Notes under the pieces: model-generated
Database searches by the model: none
What the model saw: the letters and a program-made list of their open reading frames with translations, nothing else
What the model was told of the DNA's origin: nothing
Program-made: the position numbers and the translations under genes
Shown: one piece after another, positions 48,356-57,757 of the stretch
How positions within the stretch are numbered: the stretch's first letter is position 1
Layout: each line of letters begins with the position of its first letter
From: Salimicrobium flavidum
GTDB lineage: Bacteria > Bacillota > Bacilli > Bacillales > Halobacillaceae
Direction: 5' to 3'
DNA: 64,000 bases
NCBI RefSeq assembly: GCF_900156645.1
Contig: NZ_FTOC01000001.1
Span: forward strand, 248,001-312,000

Positions 48356-48387
48356 AAAAAAAGACCACCAGAAGGAGTGATCTTTTT
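48356..48387 (-). terminator. Terminator of yneN
   Basis: AAAAAGATCAC / GTGGTCTTTTTTT stem-loop on the - strand. Confidence 0.7.
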
Positions 48388-48398
48388 ACAATCAAGTA

Positions 48399-48989
48399 TC
48401 AATCAAGTTTTTTCATTTTGTCTGTCATGAACTCATAGGTCATTGGCCCGAATTTACGGGAGTGGATCGTTCCATCACTATTAATGAAATAGGTGGCTGG
48501 AATCGTGAAAGTCTGATACTTTTCAGAAAGCTGATCTTCCTTATCAAGCAACGTTTCGAATGTAAAACCTTCCTTCTGGATATACCGGGAAACATTCGAA
48601 GGATCCTCTTCGGTGGAGGTCGCATTGACAGCGAGAACAGTCACGTCTTCCCCATACTTCTCATGGAATCTTTGCACCCCCGGCATTTCTTCCTTGCAGG
48701 GCGGGCACCAGGTAGCCCATATGTTCAATATGACTGGTTTGCCTTTGTAGTGATCCACGTTTGTCTTTTTTCCCTGGAGAGTCTGAAGCGGGATATTCGG
48801 CGCCTGTTCCCCTATTTCGATTCCTTCGTCGGCTTCAGGAGGGACGATTGCTGTGCCTTCCTGATCGGTGTCCCCGGACACATTGTACTCGCCTCCCGAC
48901 TCCTCCGCTCCATTGGTGTATTCCACTACACTATAAAGTACAAGTGCGATAAGGAATGATGCTATGATAAGTGTGGTCAATTTTTTCAT
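48399..48989 (-). CDS. yneN: Membrane-anchored thioredoxin-like protein (ResA/TlpA type)
   Basis: 196-residue extracytoplasmic thiol-disulfide protein. N-terminal membrane anchor (residues about 5-24), a Glu-rich linker, and a thioredoxin fold with the redox motif WATWCPPCKEEMPG near 91-104 and the cis-Pro segment FTIPATYFI near 160. ResA relatives reduce apocytochrome c; YneN is the B. subtilis neighbour of citB. ccdC lies 3 kb away, so a cytochrome c maturation link is possible. ATG follows AGGGG. Confidence 0.87.
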   Translation of the reverse strand: MKKLTTLIIASFLIALVLYSVVEYTNGAEESGGEYNVSGDTDQEGTAIVPPEADEGIEIGEQAPNIPLQTLQGKKTNVDHYKGKPVILNIWATWCPPCKEEMPGVQRFHEKYGEDVTVLAVNATSTEEDPSNVSRYIQKEGFTFETLLDKEDQLSEKYQTFTIPATYFINSDGTIHSRKFGPMTYEFMTDKMKKLD

Positions 48990-49073
48990 CGTGAACGAAC
49001 CCCTTTACCGTATCTTCTGAAAGTTTACCATAAAAGTTTTCCGAATAGAAATCCTGAACGTTAGCAGGAAAAA

Positions 49074-49104
49074 GAAAGAGGTGTGCGGACGAACCGCACA
49101 CCTC
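49074..49104 (-). terminator. Terminator of citB
   Basis: GAGGTGTGCGG / CCGCACACCTC perfect 11-bp stem followed on the - strand by TTTCTTTTTCC. Confidence 0.85.
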
Positions 49105-49120
49105 TTCATTCGAGAACTTC

Positions 49121-51826
49121 TTATTTCAGCTTGTTACGAAGCACCATTTGCAGGATGCCACCATGACGGTAGTAGTCAATTTCTACTTCACTGTCGAAAC
49201 GGGCGATAACTTCGAATTCTTTCTTATTCCCGTCTTCATCCGTAGCTGTGACTTTTACAAGATCATGCGGCTTCACGTCTTCACCGATTTCCACGTCGAT
49301 CGTTTCACGACCAGTAAGGCCGAGTGTTTCGATCGTGTCATCACTTTGGAACTGCAATGGCAGGACACCCATCATAACCAGGTTGGAACGGTGGATACGC
49401 TCGAAACTCTGAGCGATGACCGTTTCGATACCAAGAAGGTCCGTACCCTTCGCAGCCCAGTCCCGGGAGCTTCCCATACCGTAATCATCTCCGGCGATGA
49501 CAGCAAGAGGCGTGTTATCCTCTTTGTACTTCATAGCTGCTGTATAGATAGGCATAACCTCTTCTGTCGGCCAGTACGTCGTATAGCCGCCTTCTGTACC
49601 CTGAGCCAGTTGGTTACGGATACGGATGTTAGCGAACGTACCACGCATCATCACTTCATGGTTACCTCTACGGGACCCGTAGGAGTTGAAGTTACGAGGA
49701 GACACGCCTTTTTCCTGCAGATATTCGCCTGCCGGCATACTGCTCGGGATGGCACCGGCCGGTGAAATGTGGTCGGTTGTGACAGAATCTCCGAACTTAC
49801 CGATTACCCGCATTCCGTTCAACGGCTTCACAGGGTTTGATTCTTTGGAAAGCCCTTCGAAGAACGGAGGATTCTGAATATAGGTGGACTCATCATCCCA
49901 GTCATACAGAGGCTCATCGGTCGTTTCAATCTCATTCCATTTTTCATTGGAATTAAATATATTTTCATATTCTTTACGATAGATTTCAGGCGTCACTACA
50001 CTGGAGATCTGTTCTTTGATCTCTTCCTGACTTGGCCAGATATCGTCGAAGAATACATCATTGCCCTGCTGATCCTGACCAATCGGTTCGTTCTTCAGGT
50101 CGATATTTACAGTTCCTGCCAGTGCATAGGCAACGACAAGAGGTGGCGACGCCAGATAGTTCGCTTTCACGAGCGGGTGAATACGACCTTCGAAGTTCCG
50201 GTTCCCACTAAGTACGGACGAAACGGTCAAATCTGTATCCGCAATCGCTTTTTCAATCTCAGGAAGCAAGGGACCCGAGTTACCGATACATGTCGTACAA
50301 CCATACCCGACAAGGTTGAAACCTAGCTGATTCAGATAATTCATCAACCCGGAATCTTCGAGATAGCGGGTTACGACCTTAGAACCGGGTGCAAGAGAAG
50401 TTTTTACGTATTCTGGAACATCCAAGCCCTTATCAACTGCGTTTTTCGCTACCAGACCTGCTCCGAGCATCACATGTGGATTGGACGTGTTCGTACATGA
50501 TGTAATAGCTGCGATAGCCAGTGCCCCTGTGTTCATTTCCGCTGTGTCTCCGTTTGCGAATTCCACGGTTGCTTTCTTATTGAACTCGGATTCATCAAAA
50601 CCGAAGCCCTGGTTTCCTTCCGGAGCAGTTATCGCATTTGTGAACGACTCTTTCATTTCAGAGAAAGGAATCAAATCCTGAGGACGTTTCGGTCCAGAAA
50701 GGTTCGGCTCCAGTTCATCCAGTTCTATTTCAATAAGTTCAGTGAATTCCGGATCTTCATAAGAAGGGTCATACCACAGGCTGTTTTCCTTGCAGTATTT
50801 TTCAACAAGGTCAATCTGTTCCTCCGTACGCCCTGTAAGGCGAAGATAATCAAGGGATTCTCCGTCTACCGGGAAGAAACCGCAAGTTGCACCGTATTCA
50901 GGAGCCATATTGGAAATCGTAGCACGATCGGCAAGCGGCATTTCCTGGAGCCCAGGCCCGAAGAACTCGACGAATTTCCCGACCACGTTCGCTTCACGCA
51001 GGCGCTGGGTCACTTTAAGAGCCAGGTCAGTCGCTGTAGTACCTTGAGGGAAACTTCCTTTAAGTTTAACTCCGATAACTTCCGGTGCAGGGAAATAGGA
51101 AGGTTGGCCAAGCATGCCCGCTTCCGCTTCAATGCCGCCTACACCCCAGCCGAGAACACCGAGACCGTTGATCATCGTCGTGTGAGAGTCTGTACCTACA
51201 AGTGTGTCAGGGTATGTATCCACACTCCCGTCTTCATTCTCTTTTGAATGTACGACGTTCGCTATGTACTCCAGGTTCACCTGGTGCACAATACCGGTTG
51301 CAGGTGGTACAGCACGATAGTTATCAAATGCTTTCTGAGCCCAGTGAAGGAATTCATAACGCTCTTTGTTCCGTTCGAATTCCAGTTCCATGTTCGCTTG
51401 AAGCGCCGAACTTGTACCGTACTGATCTACCTGTACAGAGTGGTCGATAACAAGGTCCACCGGTACTTCCGGGTTGATCTTTTCCGGTTCGCCACCCATG
51501 TCGACCATCGCTCTTCTTAAGCTTGCCAAATCGACGACCGCCGGCACCCCGGTGAAGTCCTGCAAGATGACACGAGATGGTTTGAAAGGCACATCTTCTC
51601 CTTTGCTGTCGTCCTGTCCCCATTTCGCCAGGCTTTCTACGTGTTCGTCAGCGATTACTCTTCCGTCGTGCTGACGAAGCAAAGATTCAAGCAAAATCCG
51701 AATTGAAAAAGGAAGGCGTGATATTTTACCCAGTCCCGCTTCCTCCAGAGATTTCAAGTCATAATAATTGTACGTTTTTCCATTTGATTCAAATTGCTTT
51801 TTCGCATTGAATGGATGGTTTGCCAT
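49121..51826 (-). CDS. citB: Aconitate hydratase (aconitase A)
   Basis: 901-residue 4Fe-4S enzyme of the citric acid cycle, isomerising citrate to isocitrate; in Bacillus also an RNA-binding regulator under iron limitation. Cluster cysteines are in [14 protein letters not shown] and [13 protein letters not shown]; substrate residues in [24 protein letters not shown] and SRDWAAKGT near the C-terminus. ATG 51826 follows AAGGGGG at 9 bases; ATG 51847 lies upstream of that site. Monocistronic with promoter and terminator. Confidence 0.98.
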   Translation of the reverse strand: MANHPFNAKKQFESNGKTYNYYDLKSLEEAGLGKISRLPFSIRILLESLLRQHDGRVIADEHVESLAKWGQDDSKGEDVPFKPSRVILQDFTGVPAVVDLASLRRAMVDMGGEPEKINPEVPVDLVIDHSVQVDQYGTSSALQANMELEFERNKERYEFLHWAQKAFDNYRAVPPATGIVHQVNLEYIANVVHSKENEDGSVDTYPDTLVGTDSHTTMINGLGVLGWGVGGIEAEAGMLGQPSYFPAPEVIGVKLKGSFPQGTTATDLALKVTQRLREANVVGKFVEFFGPGLQEMPLADRATISNMAPEYGATCGFFPVDGESLDYLRLTGRTEEQIDLVEKYCKENSLWYDPSYEDPEFTELIEIELDELEPNLSGPKRPQDLIPFSEMKESFTNAITAPEGNQGFGFDESEFNKKATVEFANGDTAEMNTGALAIAAITSCTNTSNPHVMLGAGLVAKNAVDKGLDVPEYVKTSLAPGSKVVTRYLEDSGLMNYLNQLGFNLVGYGCTTCIGNSGPLLPEIEKAIADTDLTVSSVLSGNRNFEGRIHPLVKANYLASPPLVVAYALAGTVNIDLKNEPIGQDQQGNDVFFDDIWPSQEEIKEQISSVVTPEIYRKEYENIFNSNEKWNEIETTDEPLYDWDDESTYIQNPPFFEGLSKESNPVKPLNGMRVIGKFGDSVTTDHISPAGAIPSSMPAGEYLQEKGVSPRNFNSYGSRRGNHEVMMRGTFANIRIRNQLAQGTEGGYTTYWPTEEVMPIYTAAMKYKEDNTPLAVIAGDDYGMGSSRDWAAKGTDLLGIETVIAQSFERIHRSNLVMMGVLPLQFQSDDTIETLGLTGRETIDVEIGEDVKPHDLVKVTATDEDGNKKEFEVIARFDSEVEIDYYRHGGILQMVLRNKLK

Positions 51827-51911
51827 GTCTCTTATCCCCCTTATCATTCTTACTGTAAAAAGAAAAATGTATTCTTTTCACCTACTGCAATACTATAATT
51901 ACGCCCTTTAT

Positions 51912-51940
51912 ATTGTAAATGAAAACAATTTCAAAGTAAA
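51912..51940 (-). promoter_or_regulatory. Promoter of citB
   Basis: - strand TTTACT (51940-51935), 17-base spacer, TACAAT (51917-51912), about 85 bases before the start codon, leaving room for repressor or RNA-level control. Confidence 0.65.
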
Positions 51941-51972
51941 ATGAATAGACTATTTTTTTATGCTGCACTTCA

Positions 51973-52001
51973 TTGTGTTTGTGCCCCATTCCTTTTATAA
52001 T
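51973..52001 (+). promoter_or_regulatory. Promoter of yneK
   Basis: TTGTGT (51973-51978), 17-base spacer, TATAAT (51996-52001). Confidence 0.75.
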
Positions 52002-52032
52002 AAAGAGTGACTATGAAAGAATAGGTGATACT

Positions 52033-52461
52033 ATGAATCTCGGATTTTCATTGTTCATAATAGGTTGGATCCTCATCATGATCGTACTTATGGGGATCGG
52101 TGGATTTTTCATGTTCCGCAAATTCCTGAAACGGATGCCGAAAGAAGATGGGATTTCAACGATTGACTGGGAAGAATTCTATATAGAAAAGACAAGACAG
52201 TTGTGGAGCGAGGATCAGAAAATCTTTTTAGAAGAATTGACTTCTCCTGTCCCCGAATTGTTCAGGGACGTGGCTCAGCAACGAATCGCCGGCGAAATCG
52301 GGAGACTCGCATTAGAAAGAAGACTCCGTCACATGACACAGGATACGATTATAGAAGGTTATATCCTTGCTACACCAAAACGTGACCATAAATTTCTCGT
52401 AAAGAAACTGAAAGAGAAAGAAATAGATACAGCTCCTTATGAAGAACTGCTTGAAGTATAA
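52033..52461 (+). CDS. yneK: YneK family membrane-anchored protein (DUF2621)
   Basis: 142-residue protein with a single N-terminal membrane helix (residues about 5-27) followed by a cytoplasmic helical domain (DWEEFYIEKTRQLWSE, VPELFRDVAQQRIAGEIGRLAL, GYILATPKRDHKFL). Function unknown. ATG 52033 follows AATAGGTGAT; the frame extends further upstream but through the promoter. Convergent with ccdC, with a terminator between. Confidence 0.85.
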   Translation: MNLGFSLFIIGWILIMIVLMGIGGFFMFRKFLKRMPKEDGISTIDWEEFYIEKTRQLWSEDQKIFLEELTSPVPELFRDVAQQRIAGEIGRLALERRLRHMTQDTIIEGYILATPKRDHKFLVKKLKEKEIDTAPYEELLEV

Positions 52462-52463
52462 AC

Positions 52464-52494
52464 AAAAGCACCGCTGATTATAGCGGTGCTTTTG
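52464..52494. terminator. Bidirectional terminator, yneK / ccdC
   Basis: AAAAGCACCGCT / AGCGGTGCTTTT between convergent genes; overlaps the ccdC C-terminal codons. Confidence 0.85.
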
Positions 52495-52966
52495 TCGTTT
52501 CCATACTTTTCTCTAGCTTAATATATTTATAAAGCATTGCCAGTCTCCAGGAAATGATCATTCCAAAAGCGAGCACAAAAAACATCCCGCTCGTTTCACC
52601 GAAGGAAATCACCTGGCCGATGATCAGTTTGAAAACAATCCTGAAAGCCAATAATCCCATCAATACCCCGATGAACAGCTTCGAAGGAGTAAGGTAGATC
52701 CTCCCCTCCCATACTTCAAACCGGGAGGTGAAAATCAGGAATACTGAAAACAATACTCCTACAGCAAATGCTTCCACCACTTGAGATGCGCTGATTCTGA
52801 ACATCGGAAACACAAACATCAGTGCTCCTGAACTCATGAACAAAGGCGGTAGTATAATTTTTTTGATACTGGCAGGTCGTTCGGATGCCTTTTTTCTGAC
52901 AAAAATCATAACAACGGCCATGACAGCCCCTACAAACGTGGAAACAATCAACAAAAAAGTATTCAT
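52478..52966 (-). CDS. ccdC: Cytochrome c biogenesis protein CcdC family (YneJ)
   Basis: 162-residue membrane protein with about five membrane helices (residues 1-20, 36-57, 64-83, 94-113, 125-145). It resembles B. subtilis CcdC (YneJ), a protein encoded next to ccdA whose deletion is not essential for cytochrome c synthesis. The other ccd genes are not in this window. ATG 52966 follows AGGAG; it lies 11 bases behind mrpB in the same direction. Confidence 0.82.
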   Translation of the reverse strand: MNTFLLIVSTFVGAVMAVVMIFVRKKASERPASIKKIILPPLFMSSGALMFVFPMFRISASQVVEAFAVGVLFSVFLIFTSRFEVWEGRIYLTPSKLFIGVLMGLLAFRIVFKLIIGQVISFGETSGMFFVLAFGMIISWRLAMLYKYIKLEKSMETTKAPL

Positions 52967-52977
52967 AGGATAACTCC

Positions 52978-53424
52978 TTACTGCGTAACTTCTTCCCTAC
53001 GATCATCCGCGATGGAAAGTATGATCGTCATCGTGACACCGATTACCGTTAAATAAACACCGAGATCGAATAAGAGTGCTGTAGCCAGTTCCGTCCGACC
53101 AAGGATAGGAAGCTGAAAGTAAGCAAAGGTCTGGCTCAGAAACGGTTCCCCGAAAAGAAAAGAACCCATACCGGTCAACAATGCGATTAAAAGCCCAAGT
53201 TTAAAGAGAAATCGGAAATTAATCGGCAGAGAATTCCTCATCCCTGACTGCCCATACGCCATATTCATTAATACTATAGCTGCAGAGGTCATCAAGCCTC
53301 CGATAAATCCTCCTCCCGGCGCATTATGCCCCGCGAAGAATAAGTAAACGGAGAAGCCAAGAAGAATAAACGCGATTATCGAAGTCATCGTTTTTAAAAT
53401 CAAATCATTGCTGTTTCTCTTCAC
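52978..53424 (-). CDS. mrpB: Na+/H+ antiporter subunit MrpB, stand-alone
   Basis: 148-residue membrane protein matching MrpB/MnhB along its length: NDLILKTMTSIIAFILLGFSVYLFFAGHNAPGGGFIGGL at the N-terminus (conserved AGHNAPGGGF), LLTGMGSFLFGEPFLSQTF in the middle and LGRTELATALLFDLGVYLTVIGV. MrpB is normally part of the seven-gene mrpABCDEFG operon for Na+/H+ exchange; here no other mrp gene flanks it. It may act with a complex encoded elsewhere or be a relic kept for another role. Confidence 0.88.
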   Translation of the reverse strand: MKRNSNDLILKTMTSIIAFILLGFSVYLFFAGHNAPGGGFIGGLMTSAAIVLMNMAYGQSGMRNSLPINFRFLFKLGLLIALLTGMGSFLFGEPFLSQTFAYFQLPILGRTELATALLFDLGVYLTVIGVTMTIILSIADDRREEVTQ

Positions 53425-53548
53425 AAAAAGACACCTACTTTCTTCAACTATACATTTGTGTGTTCATTCTACCAAAAATTATTTTAAAAGACGAATAAAA
53501 TTTCCTTCATCACTTGTAGTTTGATTATTGGTTGGAGGTTGTTTTGCG

Positions 53549-53570
53549 TTTCGGAGTAACTACTAAGTAT
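53549..53570 (-). repeat. Ter-like 22-bp dispersed motif, copy 3
   Basis: On the - strand ATACTTAGTAG followed by TTACTCCGAAA; 21 of 22 positions match the consensus. It lies 125 bases upstream of mrpB in the gap before yneF. Confidence 0.7.
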
Positions 53571-53606
53571 TTATAAGATGTGATTCGCAAAATCTCCGCT
53601 CTATAC

Positions 53607-53657
53607 ATAGAAAAGCCACTCAACATTAGTGATCATCACCAATAGTAAGAGTGGCTT
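53607..53657 (-). terminator. Terminator of yneF
   Basis: AAGCCACTC / GAGTGGCTT outer stem with an inner ATTGGTGAT / ATCACTAAT stem; on the - strand followed by TTCT. Confidence 0.65.
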
Positions 53658-53686
53658 GAAAGTATTTTCGTTAATAAGGAATCCCG

Positions 53687-53920
53687 TTATTTTGATTGAT
53701 TCGATTGATTATTCATTTGCTTCATCATTTGATTGATTTTCTTCTGAGACGGCTTTTGCCCCATCTGCATCATCAACGTCCGCAACATTTGTTCGTTAAT
53801 TGGCGGGTTCTTTTTCAAATAATTCATCATATATTTTCTTGCAATGAAAAACCCTAATGCCGCTCCTGCAAGCAGCGCAACCAATGCAATCAGAATGATC
53901 CATATAATTCCTAATTCCAT
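53687..53920 (-). CDS. yneF: YneF family membrane protein (UPF0154)
   Basis: 77-residue protein with one N-terminal membrane helix (residues about 5-26) and a short basic, Met/Gln-rich tail containing [31 protein letters not shown], the UPF0154 hallmark. Function unknown. ATG 53920 follows AAAGGGG at 8 bases; an extended frame to 53950 lacks a site. Confidence 0.9.
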   Translation of the reverse strand: MELGIIWIILIALVALLAGAALGFFIARKYMMNYLKKNPPINEQMLRTLMMQMGQKPSQKKINQMMKQMNNQSNQSK

Positions 53921-54347
53921 GATTAGTTCCCCTTTCGTGATATATCCCATAACAGTATAGTAAATCGGGACGGGGATTACAATAGGGGATGCACGGCTAC
54001 CACCTATTGTTTGCCCAAAACAACGCCCTCTCTCACTAAGAAATCTTTTCCGATTAAAAAATTGCTCGTTCCCTAGTCGCCAGTCAAGAAAAACTGTCCA
54101 AATTCATATCTGTCGGACTAGTAAACCCTCGTACCACTACTGCATTTCTTCCTACATTATATCATATCGCCGCTCATAAGCTGAAACAAGAAACTTATCC
54201 TCTTCACCCTTCACAGACGATTCCCCGGAATGCCTCCCATATGAACGGAAGCTTTCCGCCGGAGTCGGCTGGTCTGCTCTTGGGCCTCTTGATGGATAGC
54301 AACACTACTGATGAACGGTGCTTTGATCTTTTGCAAAAGTATGTAAC
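53921..54347. other. Long gene-free interval between yneF and tkt
   Basis: No convincing coding frame on either strand. On the - strand an extended -10 (TGATATAAT, 54163-54156) could start a leader of about 230 bases for yneF. The leader has paired segments ACTAGTC / GACTAG and CAATAGG / CCTATTG and a TTTTTT run near 54060. In B. subtilis sirA lies at this position; no SirA-like sequence was found. Confidence 0.5.
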
Positions 54348-54384
54348 ATACAGAAACTCCGGAAGGTATCCGGAGTTTCTGTAT
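54348..54384 (-). terminator. Hairpin after tkt
   Basis: Perfect 16-bp stem built on CAGAAACTCCGGA / TCCGGAGTTTCTG, directly behind the tkt stop. There is no long T-run, so it may stabilise the 3' end as well as terminate. Confidence 0.6.
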
Positions 54385-54389
54385 TAATT

Positions 54390-56399
54390 TCACTTAACGA
54401 AACTTTCCACCTGTTTCACTACGTTTTCTACAGTAAAGCCGTAGTTCTCGATAACCGTATCTCCTGGAGCAGAAGCACCGAAGCGGTCAATGCCGACAAC
54501 TTTTCCGTCGAGTCCTACGAAACGGTCCCATCCAAAGGACGTGGCCATTTCAATAGCGACACGGTTACGGATACTCGTTGGAAGTACTTCTTCTTTATAC
54601 GCGTCACTCTGAGCTTCAAATCGATCAAAGGAAGCTACACTGACAACCCGGGCGTCGATGCCTTTATTTTTCAGTTCCTTTTGGGCTGCTACAGCGAGCT
54701 GCACTTCAGACCCGGAAGCTAAAAGAATCGTATCCGGCGTCTCTTTCTCGGAACCGCTCAACACATAGGCACCTTTTTTCACACCTTCGTACGCTTTTTC
54801 CTTTGTACCTTCAAGCGTCGGCAGTCCCTGTCTTGTGAGCACAAGGGCCGTCGGTTGCGACGTAGATTCAAGTGCAAGTCTCCATGCAGCACTTGATTCA
54901 TTACCGTCCGCCGGACGAATGACGGAGAGGTTAGGAATTGCACGAAGAGCGGCCAAGTGTTCTACCGGTTCATGTGTAGGTCCATCTTCCCCGACAGCGA
55001 TAGAATCATGAGTAAACACATAGTTAACGGGAAGGTTCTGAATCGCTGACAGTCTAAGAGAAGGACGTAAATAGTCACTGAACACGAAGAACGTGCCACC
55101 GTACACTTTCAGACCGCCGTGAAGAGCCATACCGTTCAATGCGGCAGCCATGGCATGTTCACGTACCCCGAACCATATATTACGACCGGCATAATTCCCT
55201 TTAGCGAAGTCCTCCTGCGCTTTTACTGTCGTTTTGTTTGATCCTGCAAGGTCTGCACTGCCCCCGAAGAAATAAGGGATTTTGTCAGATAGTGCATTGA
55301 TCGCTTCTCCGGAGGTCGCACGAGTAGCCACTTTATCACTGGTAGGTTCATAAACAGGAAGGGCTTGTTCCCATCCCTCCGGCAATTCACCATTCATCGC
55401 TTTTTCCAGTTCCTCGGCTAGTTCAGGATTGGAATTCTTATACTCTTCAAATAGCTGATTCCATTCTTGTTCTTTCTTTTCGCCACGATCCTGAATTTTC
55501 TCTTTGAAGTCCGCATAAACCTCATCCGGCACATGGAAAGGTTCGTGCTCCCATCCATAATACTCTTTGGTCTTCTGCACTTCTTCTTCACCGAGAGGTG
55601 CACCGTGAGCGTCCGCTTTTCCGGATTTCGTCGGCGCCCCATAGCCGATAACCGTTTTCACTTCAATCATTGTCGGCTGTTCCGTATTATCTTTCGCTTG
55701 TTTCAACGCATCGACGATAGCTTTCGTGTCATTTCCATCATCCACACGAAGAACCTGCCAGCCGTAAGCCTCGTATCTTTTTTCCACGTTTTCACTGAAA
55801 GCACGATTCAGTTCACCATCGAGTGAAATATCGTTGGAATCATACAATACGATGAGTTTCCCGAGACCCAGATGTCCGGCAAGAGAAGCTGATTCGTGTG
55901 AAATACCTTCCATCAGATCTCCGTCACTGCAGACAACATACGTATTGTGGTCCACCACGTTATGTTTGTCCGTATTGTAATTCGCTGCAAGGTGCGCTTC
56001 AGCCATAGCAATTCCGGTTGCCATAGAGATACCTTGACCGAGTGGACCCGTCGTCGCTTCTACGCCATGGGTGTGACCTACTTCCGGGTGACCGGGAGTT
56101 TTAGAATCCCACTGACGGAAATTTTTCAAATCATCAATAGAAACATTGTACCCGGATAGATGCAGGAGACTGTACTGCAGCATGGATCCGTGCCCTGCTG
56201 ATAAAACAAACCGGTCTCTGTTAAACCAGTCGGCGTTTTTAGGGTTATGGTTCATGAATTCTGTCCAAAGCTTGTAAGCTAAAGGAGCTGTGCCCATTGG
56301 CATCCCCGGATGTCCGGAGCTCGCTTTTTCGACTGCATCAATTGTCAGTGTACGAATAGTATTAATAGACTGTGCTTCAATATTTTTTGTCAATGTCAT
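54390..56399 (-). CDS. tkt: Transketolase
   Basis: 669-residue thiamine-diphosphate enzyme of the pentose phosphate pathway. ThDP motif GDGDLMEG-type segment [15 protein letters not shown] with [11 protein letters not shown] near residue 184; PP domain start GHPGMPMG; pyrimidine-domain [10 protein letters not shown]-like block [20 protein letters not shown] near 410; [23 protein letters not shown] near 465. Length is usual. ATG 56399 is only 2 bases from AAAGGGG; TTG 56393, two codons later, has better spacing and may be the true start. Confidence 0.97.
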   Translation of the reverse strand: MTLTKNIEAQSINTIRTLTIDAVEKASSGHPGMPMGTAPLAYKLWTEFMNHNPKNADWFNRDRFVLSAGHGSMLQYSLLHLSGYNVSIDDLKNFRQWDSKTPGHPEVGHTHGVEATTGPLGQGISMATGIAMAEAHLAANYNTDKHNVVDHNTYVVCSDGDLMEGISHESASLAGHLGLGKLIVLYDSNDISLDGELNRAFSENVEKRYEAYGWQVLRVDDGNDTKAIVDALKQAKDNTEQPTMIEVKTVIGYGAPTKSGKADAHGAPLGEEEVQKTKEYYGWEHEPFHVPDEVYADFKEKIQDRGEKKEQEWNQLFEEYKNSNPELAEELEKAMNGELPEGWEQALPVYEPTSDKVATRATSGEAINALSDKIPYFFGGSADLAGSNKTTVKAQEDFAKGNYAGRNIWFGVREHAMAAALNGMALHGGLKVYGGTFFVFSDYLRPSLRLSAIQNLPVNYVFTHDSIAVGEDGPTHEPVEHLAALRAIPNLSVIRPADGNESSAAWRLALESTSQPTALVLTRQGLPTLEGTKEKAYEGVKKGAYVLSGSEKETPDTILLASGSEVQLAVAAQKELKNKGIDARVVSVASFDRFEAQSDAYKEEVLPTSIRNRVAIEMATSFGWDRFVGLDGKVVGIDRFGASAPGDTVIENYGFTVENVVKQVESFVK

Positions 56400-56482
56400 T
56401 CCCCTTTCAGGTGCGGAATATGTAACAAGTACAATCCTATAATGAAATCAGTTTCATAGCAAGTCACTAAAGCGTTTTCATC

Positions 56483-56513
56483 AAAAAACCTGCGTTTTGA
56501 TTCGCAGGTTTTT
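56483..56513 (-). terminator. Terminator of ynzC
   Basis: AAAAACCTGCG / CGCAGGTTTTTT stem-loop; overlaps the ynzC stop codon. Confidence 0.85.
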
Positions 56514-56745
56514 AATGTTTTTTCTCATTTTCTTGCATGCGTTTCACTTTTTCAGGGGTTACGTCTTTCCCTTCAGGGTCGATGACTGTCATCCCTTTCA
56601 AGTGATTTTTGAACGATTTGCGAACGTTTTGTAAATATTCCTGGCGTAATTCCTGCTGTTCTGACTGTTCTTCGGAAGTTAAGCCCTGTTCCTTCTTCTT
56701 ATTGGCCAGTGCATTTATACGATCAAGTTTGTCCTGTGATAACAC
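56512..56745 (-). CDS. ynzC: YnzC family protein (UPF0291)
   Basis: 77-residue, highly charged helical-hairpin protein: LDRINALANKKKEQGLTSEEQSEQQELRQEYL is the UPF0291 hallmark, followed by KGMTVIDPEGKDVTPEKV. YnzC belongs to the SOS-linked yneA-yneB-ynzC operon in B. subtilis, and the order lexA, small membrane gene, yneB, ynzC is kept here. ATG follows AGAGGTGAT. Confidence 0.92.
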   Translation of the reverse strand: MLSQDKLDRINALANKKKEQGLTSEEQSEQQELRQEYLQNVRKSFKNHLKGMTVIDPEGKDVTPEKVKRMQENEKKH

Positions 56746-56789
56746 GGTTCCATCACCTCTTATTCATTCTTATTGCAGAATTGATTTAT

Positions 56790-57494
<705 letters not shown>

Positions 57495-57590
57495 TCAGGC
57501 ACTGGAGACCATGGAGAAATAAAGAAAAACCAAGCTCAAAATAAATAAAATGATGTGTGTCACGTCTTGTTTCGAAAGTTTGTGAAACAT
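57495..57590 (-). CDS. 31-residue SOS-controlled single-span membrane peptide
   Basis: ATG 57590 lies 6 bases after a strong ribosome site AGGAGGT, in the transcript driven by the LexA-controlled promoter at 57646-57673. The peptide begins MFHKLSKQDVTH, has one hydrophobic helix (IILFILSLVFLYFSMV, residues about 13-28) and ends SSA before TGA. It occupies the yneA position of the yneA-yneB-ynzC operon. YneA of B. subtilis is about 105 residues with a membrane helix and a LysM domain; here the LysM part is absent. A division-inhibitor role is inferred from position, promoter and topology. Confidence 0.72.
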   Translation of the reverse strand: MFHKLSKQDVTHIILFILSLVFLYFSMVSSA

Positions 57591-57605
57591 AGAATACCTC
57601 CTGTA

Positions 57606-57696
57606 AGAACTATTGTTCCTTGGAACTTGTGTTCGTGTAATTCATATTATATACGAACTATTGTTCTTGTCAACAGGAAATTCGAACGCCTGTTTG
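57606..57696. promoter_or_regulatory. Cluster of LexA boxes between yneA slot and lexA
   Basis: Three clear boxes with GAAC-N4-GTTC cores: 57606-57619 (AGAACTATTGTTCC), 57622-57635 (GGAACTTGTGTTCG) and 57654-57667 (CGAACTATTGTTCT). A weaker one, CGAACGCCTGTTTG, is at 57683-57696 and overlaps the lexA -35. Spacing between the clear box starts is 16 and 32 bases. Confidence 0.88.
57646..57673 (-). promoter_or_regulatory. LexA-controlled promoter of the small peptide-yneB-ynzC operon
   Basis: - strand TTGACA (57673-57668), 16-base spacer, TATAAT (57651-57646). The spacer is almost wholly occupied by the LexA box at 57654-57667, so LexA binding would directly block polymerase. Confidence 0.88.
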
Positions 57697-57722
57697 TATT
57701 TATGCGAACACCATGCTACAAT
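57694..57722 (+). promoter_or_regulatory. Promoter of lexA
   Basis: TTGTAT (57694-57699), 17-base spacer, TACAAT (57717-57722); the weak LexA box overlaps the -35, fitting autoregulation. Confidence 0.75.
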
Positions 57723-57757
57723 GTATGTAATAAATTTTATATACAGGATGTGAGCAC

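Noticed and set aside
53960-54020. T-box-like sequence (AGGTGGTAGCCGTG) on the - strand before yneF
   Set aside because: The invariant ACCGCG is not present, no specifier stem was found, and the downstream gene is not an aminoacyl-tRNA synthetase or amino acid gene.
54211-54393. 60-codon - strand frame downstream of tkt
   Set aside because: Its start lies inside tkt, it reads through the hairpin after tkt, has no ribosome site and no similarity to SirA.
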